A stretch of 64,000 bases of DNA, from NCBI RefSeq assembly GCF_024347595.1, contig NZ_AP025507.1:1736001-1800000 (forward strand), read 5' to 3'. The DNA is from Vibrio pomeroyi (GTDB lineage Bacteria > Pseudomonadota > Gammaproteobacteria > Enterobacterales > Vibrionaceae). Shown piece by piece: positions 36,249-46,041 of this stretch. Under the pieces are notes generated by a model, which did no database searches, was not told the DNA's origin, and saw only the letters and a program-made list of their open reading frames with translations. Numbering within the stretch: the first letter of the stretch is position 1; every line of letters begins with the position of its first letter. Position numbers and translations under genes: made by a program.

Positions 36249-37377
36249 GCGCGGCTCCCATCATCATGCTGTTATCGATGATTTCTTCGTCTAGCTTAAC
36301 GCCGTCCAATACTTCTACGTTGATCCCATCCGACAAACCAAGCTTCACTTTTTGTTTGTGGAAGCCTTGCTCTGAGCTATCTGGAATCAATACGTTTGGT
36401 GTATCGCCATCAAATTGCAGTGCTCGTTCTGGCAAGGTTAAGACGTTCTCAGATCTCTTCAGTGTGATTTGTGCCGTAGATGAAAAGCCCGAACGCAGCA
36501 ACACTTCTTTCGGGATCTTCAGCTCACCCACTTCGACCTCAAATCCGTTATCGAAGCTTTTTGCAGAGGCATTGCCTTGTGGCGAGTTAAGGTTTTCTGA
36601 TTGAATCGCCACTTTGGTTAGCACACCAGAGATTTCCACATCAGGATACGGCGCCACGGTTAGTAGAACTGGCATACCCGTAGAAAGCTGCGCGGCATCA
36701 TGCTCGCTCACGCTGCCTTTGAAGATCAGACTGTTCATGTCCGCCAAAGACATCATTTCTGTCGCGGCCTGGCTAGATTCAGTTGATATGATTGGCTCAC
36801 CGACTTCGACTTTGCGGTTTAATACTGTGCCATCAATTGGTGCATAAATGGTTGAGGTTAAACGAGCGTCACCAATGGAAGCTTCACCGCTGCGAATTAA
36901 TTCGAGGTTTTGGCGTTTTTGCAGTACGTTCGCTTGAGCCGATTTCACGGTTGAACGCGCGCTAACGTATTCATCGTAATTCTTTGGAATGATGTCTTGC
37001 TTCACCAAGCTTTCTAGGTTGGCGAGCTTTTGTTTGGCTGATTCGAGGTCCGCTTCACTGCGCATTAAGTCTGTTGAAGCGTCAGTAAGCGCTTGAGGCG
37101 TCGGGTTCGGCCGAACCTTAATCAATGGTTGGCCTTGCTTGACCTTTTCACCGACCTGAACGTACATCTCACCCACGATACCATCGATTTGTGACTTAAT
37201 AGAGACCGAGTGTGCAGGGACAATATTGCCGACTGCCACCGCTTGTTTCTCGATGGTTCCCTTTTCCACTGCCAATGTCGGAAACGCCTCTGGTTGAGCC
37301 GAAGATTGCAGATAGAAATACGCACCGCCGCTAAGTAATGCAACGCTCACAGCAGCGACAAGCCAAGTTTTTGCCAT
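36241..37377 (-). CDS. HlyD/MacA family periplasmic adaptor
   Basis: 378 residues. An N-terminal membrane anchor (LVAAVSVALLSGGAYFYL), a biotinyl-lipoyl-like half (IVGEMYVQVGEKVKQGQPLI), a coiled-coil hairpin (about 90-160, LESAKQKLANLESLVKQDI) and a beta-barrel domain follow in order, as in MacA. I use ATG 37377, with GGAA upstream; the frame extends to a TTG at 37389. It is the first gene of the efflux operon and is divergent from a LysR gene 342 bases away. Confidence 0.9.
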   Translation of the reverse strand: MAKTWLVAAVSVALLSGGAYFYLQSSAQPEAFPTLAVEKGTIEKQAVAVGNIVPAHSVSIKSQIDGIVGEMYVQVGEKVKQGQPLIKVRPNPTPQALTDASTDLMRSEADLESAKQKLANLESLVKQDIIPKNYDEYVSARSTVKSAQANVLQKRQNLELIRSGEASIGDARLTSTIYAPIDGTVLNRKVEVGEPIISTESSQAATEMMSLADMNSLIFKGSVSEHDAAQLSTGMPVLLTVAPYPDVEISGVLTKVAIQSENLNSPQGNASAKSFDNGFEVEVGELKIPKEVLLRSGFSSTAQITLKRSENVLTLPERALQFDGDTPNVLIPDSSEQGFHKQKVKLGLSDGINVEVLDGVKLDEEIIDNSMMMGAAHG

Positions 37378-37719
37378 TATTGATTCCAATTATTTTTATG
37401 TAGTCTTGTGACCACCTTATGAACATAAAGTTCTTGAATAATATCGGCTTTAATGTCGCGAGTTTGTAATATTTGGTATGGCTATGTCAGATAGTTATTG
37501 ACAGTAAGTTAGATGGATAATCCACCAAGTCGCATGAGTCTAAATGTTGCCGGGCGTAGGATGATTTAATCAAATACATTGAGCTGACGAAGAGGTAAAT
37601 CGATAGTTAAACATCATCACGACTAATTTTACTTTTTCCAATTAATGAAACTGATTCACAAATTAAGTTGAATCACTCACAATAACTATTACGCTCATCG
37701 CTGACTCTCATGGATACTT
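37378..37719. other. divergent promoter region, efflux operon and LysR gene
   Basis: 342 bases, AT-rich towards the LysR gene, with no convincing coding sequence. The LysR protein may bind here to control the pump, as in many LysR-transporter pairs. I see no long palindrome. Confidence 0.45.
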
Positions 37720-38652
37720 ATGATTAACCCTAAGCTTATTGCCTTACTTCCTGATCTCGCCTCATTTATACTAGTGGTTAATGAAGGGAGCTTTACTGCG
37801 GCAGCAAAACAGTTAGGGGTGACACCCTCAGCGTTGAGTAAATTGATCACACGTTTAGAAAAAGCACTCTCAGTGAAGCTATTTGAACGGACTACTCGTA
37901 CATTGATCATCACTCAAGCAGGCCAACTGGTTTACGACCAAAGCGTGGTTATGATTAATGCAGCGCAGCAAGCGGTTGAACTTTCTACCTCTGATCACAC
38001 TGAACCTGCGGGCTCTATAACGGTGGCGGCACCAGAAGCTTTCTTGAACTCAGTTCTACAGCCTTTCGTTGTTCCATTCTTAAACCAGTATCCCGAGATC
38101 CAACTTAAGTTAAGGGCTGCTGATGGCGACATCGATATATTGCGCCAAGGCATCGACATCGCGTTTCGCCTTACCGATAAGCCCGACGAAAGCTTAGTTT
38201 TGAAAGAGCTTGGAAAGACAAACCTTGTGTTATGTGCAAGCCCCGACTATCTGAAAGCCAAAGGAGTTCCTAGCCACCCGACTGACCTTTCTGAACATGA
38301 CTGTTTATACCTTGCAGAAACAGATAAAGACCACATTTGGGACTTCTTGAAAGACGATGAATTCCACACGGTATCTGTCAGTGGTCGTTACGCGGTAAAC
38401 CACTCCCAAATGCGACTCAAAGGTGTGAAAGAAGGCCTTGGTGTGGGTATTTTCCACGACTTTGTTATTCAAGATGCATTGGCTGAAGGCTCTGTTGTAC
38501 AGGTATTGGAAGATTGGACGATTAAGAGTAATTACCACGGTGCTATCGCGATGCAGTTTGCTCAAACAAAGTACATGCCCGCCCGATTACGTGTATTCAT
38601 TGATTACGCGATGGAGCACTTAGGTGACAAGCTGGCAGGAGAAATAAACTGA
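37720..38652 (+). CDS. LysR family transcriptional regulator
   Basis: 310 residues. The helix-turn-helix is LASFILVVNEGSFTAAAKQL followed by GVTPSALSKLITRLEKAL, with the effector domain after it. It is divergent from the five-gene efflux operon and overlaps the start of the next gene by one base (TGATG), so it forms a transcription unit with the VOC protein. It is a candidate regulator of both the pump and the VOC gene. Confidence 0.9.
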   Translation: MINPKLIALLPDLASFILVVNEGSFTAAAKQLGVTPSALSKLITRLEKALSVKLFERTTRTLIITQAGQLVYDQSVVMINAAQQAVELSTSDHTEPAGSITVAAPEAFLNSVLQPFVVPFLNQYPEIQLKLRAADGDIDILRQGIDIAFRLTDKPDESLVLKELGKTNLVLCASPDYLKAKGVPSHPTDLSEHDCLYLAETDKDHIWDFLKDDEFHTVSVSGRYAVNHSQMRLKGVKEGLGVGIFHDFVIQDALAEGSVVQVLEDWTIKSNYHGAIAMQFAQTKYMPARLRVFIDYAMEHLGDKLAGEIN

Positions 38653-39035
38653 TGTTGAAAGGAATACACCACGCCGCCATCATTTGCTCAGACTACCAAG
38701 CCTCAAAACGCTTTTACACTGAGATTTTAAAGCTGGAAATTATTGCTGAGAATTACCGCGAAGCACGCCAATCGTACAAGCTCGACTTGGCGCTACCTAA
38801 TGGCGCTCAAATAGAATTATTCAGTTTCCCTAACGCACCTGAAAGACCTAGCTTTCCTGAAGCTCAAGGGCTGAGGCATTTAGCCTTTTGTGTTGATGAC
38901 GTTCAACAAGTCAAAAGCTATTTGGAAGGACAAGGAATCGAAGTCGAACCGATTCGAGTGGATGAGTTTACGGGGAAATCATTTACGTTTTTCGCAGACC
39001 CTGACGGCCTGCCGCTAGAGCTTTATCAAAGCTAG
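38652..39035 (+). CDS. gloA2: VOC/glyoxalase-like protein GloA2 (YaeR)
   Basis: 127 residues, the size of E. coli YaeR/GloA2 (129). Metal ligands expected of the vicinal-oxygen-chelate fold are present: the first His in GIHHAAI, Glu in IELFSFP, His in GLRHLAFCVDD, and Glu in LPLELY. The segment PERPSFPEAQGLRHLAF closely matches YaeR. It is probably a small glyoxalase I-like enzyme or related lyase. It is translationally coupled to the LysR gene. Confidence 0.9.
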   Translation: MLKGIHHAAIICSDYQASKRFYTEILKLEIIAENYREARQSYKLDLALPNGAQIELFSFPNAPERPSFPEAQGLRHLAFCVDDVQQVKSYLEGQGIEVEPIRVDEFTGKSFTFFADPDGLPLELYQS

Positions 39036-39089
39036 TACAGCATCAAGTCTAAACTCTTCCTCACAGAAGAAGCGCTTGCCTGATTAAGA

Positions 39090-39121
39090 AAACGGACCTT
39101 CTCAGTCGAGAAAGTCCGTTT
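39090..39121. terminator. bidirectional terminator between gloA2 and PepSY gene
   Basis: AAACGGACCTTCTC and GAGAAAGTCCGTTT pair with one mismatch around AGTC. It lies between the convergent gene ends at 39035 and 39131. Confidence 0.75.
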
Positions 39122-39130
39122 GTGTATCAA

Positions 39131-40666
39131 TTAACTCAATGCCGCCTTGAACCGCTCAACACGTGAGAACAACAGCCAATCTAATAGCAAGGCGGTCACA
39201 ATCGTTGCTCCTGCGAGAGGGAATAGCACTGAAATAGCAACGACAGTTACTAAGCCTACTTTCCATAAGCCTGCGTCACCAAACTTAGGTGGCGCGCCGA
39301 GCTTGCGTTGGCCAGAAGGTCTGCGCATCCACCACATAACACCGCCAGTCACCGATACAACAATGAACGCAAAACAGAACAGAGCGTTTAGAAGTTTGTT
39401 GATAACGCTGATGTCACCTTGGTGCAGAGAAATACCGACCGCTAGCGTCTTAGCGATAAAGTTGTAATCCTGCCAAGTCACCTCACCTAGAATACGACCT
39501 GAGTATTGATCTAGGTGCGTGGTACGATCCTGAGTTGGATCGATGATGTCTCCGCCCATAGTATTCGCTGTCACTGTGTAAACACCCGTTTCTGAGCGTG
39601 GGAAGTTCACCTTGTATTGCGTGAAACCAAGAGAGAGGGCTTTTTCGATGACTTCATCAATACCAAAGCTACTTGCAGCCATAACATGTTGAGAGTGATC
39701 TTCCCCCATCTTAGAATGATCATGAGGTTCAGACGCCTCTTCCGCGTGGTGTACATGTTCGGCTGGCTTGTCTTGAGACAACGGCAATGGTGTTTGTTCT
39801 AAGTTCCACGGAAGTTCTTCTTCTGATCCATGGTTAAGCGATGCGTGCGTCTTATCAGACAGCGGAATATCATCCCACATTTGAGCAGGGAAAGTGCTCC
39901 ATGCTTGAACTAACTTACCGCCCCAGAAGCCCGTCCACGCCAATCCTGAAAAAATAAACAGCAGCAGAATGAGAGATAACGTGCCACCGATGTTCGCGTG
40001 TAGGTCACGCATCAGTACACGTGGCCCAGATGACATTCTCAGCTTAAGAAAACCGGCACGACTTGCGTTCTCTCTCGGTAGCCATAAGTAGATACCGCTT
40101 ATAAGAAGTAGAATCGATAAGCTGATTGCCACTTCAATAAGGTAATCGCCCCAATCGCCAATCAATAACGTGCCATGAATATCGTTCGCGAGTTCGTATA
40201 GGCTTTCACTGCGTGGCACTTCACCGACGAGTTCACCAGTGTATTGATTCACGGTAGCGAAAACCGATGTGCCATCTTCAAGTGATACTGAAAATCGGTT
40301 GGCTAAGTCAGGCGCTTTGCTTGGTACAAACTGTGTCACTGAACCTTGTGGGTATTGCTCCTGCACTGCGGCTAACTGCTGTGAAACCTTGACTGATTCG
40401 CCCGATGCTGCAATTTCAATCGCATTTTGATGAAAAGCGAGTTCGATTTCATCGTCAAACAGCATCACTAAGCCAGTAATACTCAGCATCAACATAAATG
40501 GGATAACAAATAGCCCTGCATAAAAATGCCAGCGCCAAGTTAAGAAGTAGAGGGTTTTATTACGTTCTTTGCTTTCTATATTGGTTTTCGAACCGTTTTT
40601 TGCACTGCTTGTAGACTGCGAAGTCGTTTGTGCCTTCGCAGAGGCTTGAGATTCATTTCTCAACAT
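39131..40666 (-). CDS. PepSY-associated membrane protein with His-rich loop
   Basis: 511-residue inner-membrane protein of the PepSY/PepSY_TM family, found with iron or copper siderophore uptake. The N-terminal motif is YFLTWRWHFYAGLFVIPFML followed by a helix. PepSY-like domains lie at about 70-155 and 340-400. Further helices at about 170-190, 220-245, 420-445 and 470-500 complete it. Between about 255 and 330 lies a loop rich in His, Asp and Glu (EHVHHAEEASEPHDHSKMGE), a likely metal-binding segment. I use ATG 40666, preceded by AAAGGA. A DUF2946 gene lies upstream on the same strand. Confidence 0.85.
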   Translation of the reverse strand: MLRNESQASAKAQTTSQSTSSAKNGSKTNIESKERNKTLYFLTWRWHFYAGLFVIPFMLMLSITGLVMLFDDEIELAFHQNAIEIAASGESVKVSQQLAAVQEQYPQGSVTQFVPSKAPDLANRFSVSLEDGTSVFATVNQYTGELVGEVPRSESLYELANDIHGTLLIGDWGDYLIEVAISLSILLLISGIYLWLPRENASRAGFLKLRMSSGPRVLMRDLHANIGGTLSLILLLFIFSGLAWTGFWGGKLVQAWSTFPAQMWDDIPLSDKTHASLNHGSEEELPWNLEQTPLPLSQDKPAEHVHHAEEASEPHDHSKMGEDHSQHVMAASSFGIDEVIEKALSLGFTQYKVNFPRSETGVYTVTANTMGGDIIDPTQDRTTHLDQYSGRILGEVTWQDYNFIAKTLAVGISLHQGDISVINKLLNALFCFAFIVVSVTGGVMWWMRRPSGQRKLGAPPKFGDAGLWKVGLVTVVAISVLFPLAGATIVTALLLDWLLFSRVERFKAALS

Positions 40667-40777
40667 TATTATTTCCTTTGACATGCGCAAACGAACCTTC
40701 TGAAAAATCAGAAAGTCACTAAGGCATGTTTAACTTTACTTAATACTTTATTTTTTAATTATTTTAATGGTTTAGGT

Positions 40778-41128
40778 TTAAGCAGTAACAAAGGGAGGGC
40801 CGCGCGGGGCTTGCCTCGTGTAGCGTTCGCTTAGAGCCAAAAAAGCGTAGCTGTCTGAGACAATAAAACTCAGTCGAGTTGTCAGTAGTGTAGTTGGAAG
40901 TTCATCTTGGTGAAATGTGGAAAAATGGCTAAACGGACACGGCTTACCTTTATGAGTATTAGGTTCGCCTTCTTCAATTTGAACCAGTTCAAAGCCGTTG
41001 ACCGTACACAACGACGCCCACACTCCCGCACTGTTACCATGAGCATTGATAACAGGCATTAATGTCACTAGGGCCCAACTTAACGCTGTGGCAAGTAACA
41101 TGGAGAGGTTGAACGAGGTTCGGCGCAT
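40778..41128 (-). CDS. DUF2946 family protein
   Basis: 116 residues with one N-terminal membrane helix or signal-like segment (LSMLLATALSWALVTLMPV). The remainder is Cys- and His-containing (CTVNGFELV, CPFSHFSTFH) and the C-terminus has the family's RGPP motif. DUF2946 proteins commonly lie next to PepSY or TonB-dependent metal-uptake genes, as here. A role in copper or iron handling is inference. It lies 111 bases upstream of the PepSY gene on the same strand. Confidence 0.72.
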   Translation of the reverse strand: MRRTSFNLSMLLATALSWALVTLMPVINAHGNSAGVWASLCTVNGFELVQIEEGEPNTHKGKPCPFSHFSTFHQDELPTTLLTTRLSFIVSDSYAFLALSERYTRQAPRGPPFVTA

Positions 41129-41316
41129 TATTCCAAATCTTTATAAATTTCCCATATTATGAGGCACTTGCTATATAGGTAAACGTAAAGATTAACATCA
41201 GGTTAAAAAATTGAAGCTAACGCACACTCTATTTGGTTAAAAACTGGTTACAACAGAAGCGCTAATAAAATATTACGCACCTCAGTGCATCAAACTGATT
41301 AGAAAAAAGACAATAA

Positions 41317-41364
41317 AAAACGCCGCTTATGTTTTCCTAAAAAAGGAAATATAAGCGGCGTTTT
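41317..41364 (-). terminator. terminator of the cytochrome b562 gene
   Basis: AAAACGCCGCTTAT at 41317-41330 pairs perfectly with ATAAGCGGCGTTTT at 41351-41364, with an inner TTTCCT/AGGAAA stem. The minus strand shows a T-run after the stem. Confidence 0.9.
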
Positions 41365-41408
41365 AGAAGTTGAACTTTGTTATCTGGTCACTCTAGTGAA
41401 CAAGCGAA

Positions 41409-41804
41409 TTAACCGAAGATCTTGCTCCAAATACTTGGGTTACGCTTCTCGTGGTACTCTTCGCGAAGCCCGTCAATAGTACGAAGTTCTTGCTGTGCAG
41501 CTTCAAAGTCACCTTGGTCTAGCTTCTGTTCAATGCTATCAATTGAAGCACTGATTTTTTTGAAGCCTTCCATGAAGTTGTCTTCTTTTTCTACTGGGTA
41601 AACACCCGTTTTCAGTTCTGCCACTAACGTATCTAAACGAACGATAGGTTTTTGCATCTCTTCGATGTTTTGAGCTTCTGCCGCTTGTTTAAACGCAAGC
41701 TTCATTTCTTGCATGTTTTTCTTAAGGTCAACGTTAGCAAATGCGTTGCCAGACATTACTGCAGCAGCGATTAAGCCAGATAAAAGGATTGAGCGAGTTT
41801 TCAT
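41409..41804 (-). CDS. cytochrome b562 family protein (periplasmic)
   Basis: 131 residues: a signal peptide (LLSGLIAAAVMSGNAFA, cleavage near 23) and a four-helix bundle of about 106 residues, as in E. coli CybC. The two heme ligands of cytochrome b562 have counterparts: a Met in the first helix (DLKKNMQEM) and a His near the end (EEYHEKRNP). The C-terminus has a short extra segment, IWSKIFG. The partner in electron transfer is unknown. Confidence 0.88.
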   Translation of the reverse strand: MKTRSILLSGLIAAAVMSGNAFANVDLKKNMQEMKLAFKQAAEAQNIEEMQKPIVRLDTLVAELKTGVYPVEKEDNFMEGFKKISASIDSIEQKLDQGDFEAAQQELRTIDGLREEYHEKRNPSIWSKIFG

Positions 41805-41948
41805 TGTTTCTCCAAGTGAAACTGTGACTTTGAAGATAGCGCCATCATGATTGTGGCACTTCGACTTTATTATTTTCGGCTAGTGTATACAAAAACCTGA
41901 CAGGCACAAAAATTGATTGTGTCGAAATGCAAACTCACCGACACTCTC

Positions 41949-42695
41949 TTAAGCAAGATCCGAATATTCTGGGATTTCATTGCGACCACGCAGCGCCAAA
42001 AAGGCTAGGAATTGCTTTGGCGAATGGGTAATCACCTTACTCGAATCAACGCCTACCTCATCAAGTAGTGAAGATACAAGATCCAGCCCGCCCACGTCTT
42101 GGCAAAAATGCGCATCACTCCCGGTAGTAATGAATGCCCCTTTCGCTTTCGCAATTCTTGCGATCTCAAAACAACGATCGACACTTCCCACACGGCTATT
42201 GCCTTTAAGCGTGGTGTTATTAATCTCGATTGCGACGTTATATTGAACTGCGCATTCAATCACAGCTTCGAAATCGAAATCAAAATTTGGGTTGCCTAAG
42301 TGACCAAGAGCATCGATTCGCCCGCCCTTAATCACATTCAACAACGCCTCTGTATGAGTTGCAACATCCGATGGACGAAATACTGGCTCGTGGAAGCTGG
42401 CAATCACCCAGTCTAAGTTCTTATCCACACTCGGATGAATATCGATTTCACCCTGTGTGTTCATGATGTTTGATTCCACGCCGCGGATAATCGCAACGTC
42501 TTCGATAAAACGAGGAAGCACACGCTGATTGCTGAAGAACCAATAGTGTGGCGCGCCCGGCATCGACTCTGAATGGTCAGTAGTGCAAAACATGTCTAAT
42601 CCATTTTGTTTTGCCGATTTGGCATTCTCTATAAGCGTGCTGTAAGCATGACCACTTGCGTATGTGTGGGTGTGAGTATCTACTTTGAGTTCCAT
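41949..42695 (-). CDS. ycdX: PHP-domain phosphatase YcdX
   Basis: 248 residues (E. coli YcdX 245). The trinuclear zinc site of the PHP domain is visible: [15 protein letters not shown] (His-x-His), [14 protein letters not shown] (Glu), ASFHEPVF and GSDAHF. The substrate of YcdX is not settled; phosphoesterase activity is known, and a link to swarming has been reported for E. coli. It is divergent from the HD-GYP gene. Confidence 0.93.
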   Translation of the reverse strand: MELKVDTHTHTYASGHAYSTLIENAKSAKQNGLDMFCTTDHSESMPGAPHYWFFSNQRVLPRFIEDVAIIRGVESNIMNTQGEIDIHPSVDKNLDWVIASFHEPVFRPSDVATHTEALLNVIKGGRIDALGHLGNPNFDFDFEAVIECAVQYNVAIEINNTTLKGNSRVGSVDRCFEIARIAKAKGAFITTGSDAHFCQDVGGLDLVSSLLDEVGVDSSKVITHSPKQFLAFLALRGRNEIPEYSDLA

Positions 42696-42982
42696 GAAAC
42701 AATGCCCTCTAGCTTGGTCTCTAAACGTTTTTCAAAAAGGTATCCCTGAACCGCTTTCTGAAAAGGAGTGCCTCGTGGCAACAATTTAACCAGTTTATCA
42801 GTTGAAAGTGACAATTAGCACCAAAACGTAAGGCTTTATTGTTACTTCGTTTGCGCCGCACGATAGAATTGATAGACCGCCTCTCCTACACGTATTCCAT
42901 GCAAATCCGGTAATTGAGTCAATTTTTTGCAACCTACTCAAGTTCGTCAATACTTAAACCAGTTCACAAGTTGGAGTGTTTG

Positions 42983-45900
42983 ATGAGACGAAGACGATAT
43001 CCGCTGAGTATCCACATCACTAGCCTTTTCTTAATTTTGACAACCTTTGTCGGTGCGGTATTGATATCAATAAGCTATCGGCATTCTCAAGAGTTGTTGT
43101 TAGGCACAGTTCGCGAGGTCAGTAATGAACATCGTGATAAGTTGGAATCGGTATTTAAACAAGCTATTGCTCCTGTCATCACTACCTTAAACGTAATGGC
43201 AGTCAGCCCGTTTGTGGCTCAACAAACCTCTTCGGTTGAAAAAGAGTCTTGGTTGGCTTCGGTTGATATCATCTTCAAACAAAACACTAACTTGGTCGCT
43301 CTGTTCTATGGCTCTGAAGATGGAGAGTTCAGAATTTTTCGCCCATTAAGCACCAACAAACAAAGAGCCGACAACAATGCACCCGCCAAAGCGACCATGA
43401 TGGTCAGCAGTACCAATCTAGACGGCGTAAACTTCATTACTTTTTTAGATGGTGCGCACCAAGTGATCAGCACCATGCAAGCCGAGAGCAAGTTCAATCC
43501 AACCACTAGGCCTTGGTTTCGTAACGCCAAGCCAGACGGCTCAATACAACTCTCTGAGCCCTATCTGTTCTATTTCCTGCAAACCAACGGCATTACGCTA
43601 TCTAGGCGCTCGGCAGACGGCAAGCATGTGGTAGGTGCCGACTTCACCTTAAAGTCACTCTCGTCTCAAATCAGTGAACTCGCTTATTCCCCACAAACTC
43701 GACTGGCGCTGTTCGATCAACACTTTAATCTTCTCGGTCAGCATCAACTTGATTTATCGGTATCTAACTTAAAACTACGTCCGGAAAGTCAAGACAGCAG
43801 TGATGGTCAAGCCGTAGGGAAAGTGTCGGGAAGCGAACAAGATCAAAGCTTCTTTAATGTGCCAAAACGAGAACAGATAGAGGCGTTAAAGTCCTCCGTT
43901 TTAGGGCCACTAATCTCAGATGAAGAGAAGTTCAATCTCAACCTGAAAAACGTTGAGTACAACCTAAACACATGGGCATTAACCTTAACACCTGTAGAAC
44001 TGACTCAGAATGTGACTCTCTACTTAGCCGAAGCAACACCACACAATGAACTGCTCTCTGATCTTATCTCAATGCGTGACAAGCAAGTGGCCGTCGCGAT
44101 TGGGATGTTGTTCATCTGTTTCGGCATAGTGTGGCTGGTTGCCAATCGCTTATCTAAACCGCTCAATACCTTGATGCAACTGACGGATAACATCGCTCGG
44201 TTTGATTTCAGACGCACCCATTACCCCAAGAGTATGATCAAGGAAGTGGCTAACCTCGCCCACTCGATCGAGCTAATGGAACACACACTCCATGATTTGA
44301 TAGCTCTCCTTCGAGACACTGCGGGTAATCAGGAGTTTTCGATTTTAGCTAAGAACATTGCGCATCAAAGCTACTTGATCACCAAAGCAGAAACCATCGT
44401 GTTGTTTACCCAATCCGAAGAAAAGGATGTGTTTGATACGGCAGCCAACCTAGCTATTTTGCCTTTCAAAGCGGACATCAATGACTTCATCAAGCATACC
44501 CCGTGGTTGCTGTGTCAGCTTAAATCTGGAGAGACGATCCACCTCAATCGAGAAGATAACGTACTCAACTATTATCAGGATTCAATCTTCAATTCAGACC
44601 TGTACCTGTTCCCGTTGTTAAACCGTGAAAAGCTGTTGGTCGGCATTGTGGCGATTGGCTATGAAAGACCGATTACCAAGATGCAGGCAGACAAACACGC
44701 CTTTTTACGCGAGCTACTCAGCTTTGCCGAAATCGCTAAAGACAACATCGACCAAATGCAGCAACAGAAAGACATGCTCAACGCGTTTATTGAGTTGATA
44801 GCCTCTGCGATAGATACCAAGTCGCCATACACTGGCGGACATTGCCAACGAGTGCCTGAACTCACCAAATGGCTGACTCAAGCGACCATTGACGACGACC
44901 GTTACTACCCTCAGTTTTCACTCGATAGTAAGCAGTGGGAAGAGTTGATGTTAGCCGCGTGGCTACACGATTGCGGCAAGGTCACCACACCAGAATACGT
45001 GGTAGATAAAGCGACCAAATTAGAAACGATTTATGACCGAATCCACGAAGTTCGCATGCGATTTGAGTTACTGAAACAACAAGCGGAAACCGACTACTGG
45101 AAAGCGATGGCGAACGGTGGACTTCAAGAGGAACAACTTAAACTACTCGAACAAAGCCTGTCTGAGCTGGACGAAGAGTTTGCCTTCGTTGCACAGTGCA
45201 ATCTAGGTGGCGAATCGATGACAGAAGAGCAACTCGAACGCTTAGACCAAATCGCTAAACGCCAATGGAAGCGCACACTGGACGACCAACTCGGCTTATC
45301 TTGGTCTGAGAAAGAGAGATTCCGCACACAACAAGATACGACAGAGAAAGGTCAAACTGATCCAGAAAATACAGAACAGACTCTACCGGTTATGGAGCCT
45401 CTACTTGCTGATAAACCCGAGCATAAAATACCTTGGGACAACGGCTTTAACCCGGCAGATGTTTGGCAAGAAGCGTTTGTGCTCAAGCCCGGAGAGGTCA
45501 AATACAATCAAGGTGAACTACACAATTTGAAAGTACGTCGTGGCACGTTAAACGATGAAGAACGCTTTATGATCAACGATCATATTATTCAAACCTTCAC
45601 CATGCTCAACAAGCTCCCTTACCCGTCTTATCTCAAAAACATCCCGGATATCGCGAGCGGGCATCACGAACGCATTGATGGTAAAGGCTATCCAAGAGGC
45701 TTGAACGAAGACCAACTGCCTCTGCCGTCCAGAGCGATGGCGATTGCCGATGTGTTTGAGGCTCTCACGTCCAGTGACCGCCCGTATAAGAAAGGGAAGC
45801 TGTTAAGCGAATCACTCAACATCATGACCGACATGGCCACCAGCGGTCATATCGATCCCAAACTGTATTTACTATTCTTAGAAAACAAAATCTATGACAA

Positions 45901-45997
45901 ATACGCTGAGCGATTCCTTGAAGCTAACCAGCGCTGTGAGATAGACCAGAACCAGCACATTGAACGAGTGAAAGAGTACATACGCTCCTTATTCTAG
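42983..45997 (+). CDS. membrane-bound HD-GYP phosphodiesterase with split domain
   Basis: 1004 residues. The order is: membrane helix (about 8-30), periplasmic dCache-like sensor (about 35-365, TTRPWFRNAKPDGSIQLSEP), second helix (about 366-388), HAMP (SKPLNTLMQLTDNIARFDF), a GAF-like segment (about 430-590), and the HD-GYP domain. GGHCQRV has its His at 620, the HD pair is at 662-663 (WLHDCGK), and HHERIDGKGYPRG has its first His at 894. The gap from HD to HHE is about 230 residues against about 60-65 in ordinary HD-GYP proteins, so about 170 residues are inserted. The domain should hydrolyse c-di-GMP. ATG 42983 follows GGAG at spacing 7. Confidence 0.9.
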   Translation: MRRRRYPLSIHITSLFLILTTFVGAVLISISYRHSQELLLGTVREVSNEHRDKLESVFKQAIAPVITTLNVMAVSPFVAQQTSSVEKESWLASVDIIFKQNTNLVALFYGSEDGEFRIFRPLSTNKQRADNNAPAKATMMVSSTNLDGVNFITFLDGAHQVISTMQAESKFNPTTRPWFRNAKPDGSIQLSEPYLFYFLQTNGITLSRRSADGKHVVGADFTLKSLSSQISELAYSPQTRLALFDQHFNLLGQHQLDLSVSNLKLRPESQDSSDGQAVGKVSGSEQDQSFFNVPKREQIEALKSSVLGPLISDEEKFNLNLKNVEYNLNTWALTLTPVELTQNVTLYLAEATPHNELLSDLISMRDKQVAVAIGMLFICFGIVWLVANRLSKPLNTLMQLTDNIARFDFRRTHYPKSMIKEVANLAHSIELMEHTLHDLIALLRDTAGNQEFSILAKNIAHQSYLITKAETIVLFTQSEEKDVFDTAANLAILPFKADINDFIKHTPWLLCQLKSGETIHLNREDNVLNYYQDSIFNSDLYLFPLLNREKLLVGIVAIGYERPITKMQADKHAFLRELLSFAEIAKDNIDQMQQQKDMLNAFIELIASAIDTKSPYTGGHCQRVPELTKWLTQATIDDDRYYPQFSLDSKQWEELMLAAWLHDCGKVTTPEYVVDKATKLETIYDRIHEVRMRFELLKQQAETDYWKAMANGGLQEEQLKLLEQSLSELDEEFAFVAQCNLGGESMTEEQLERLDQIAKRQWKRTLDDQLGLSWSEKERFRTQQDTTEKGQTDPENTEQTLPVMEPLLADKPEHKIPWDNGFNPADVWQEAFVLKPGEVKYNQGELHNLKVRRGTLNDEERFMINDHIIQTFTMLNKLPYPSYLKNIPDIASGHHERIDGKGYPRGLNEDQLPLPSRAMAIADVFEALTSSDRPYKKGKLLSESLNIMTDMATSGHIDPKLYLLFLENKIYDKYAERFLEANQRCEIDQNQHIERVKEYIRSLF

Positions 45998-46041
45998 ATT
46001 CCAAGCTTAAGGTTCTAAGTTTTAGGTCATAAGATCAATGT

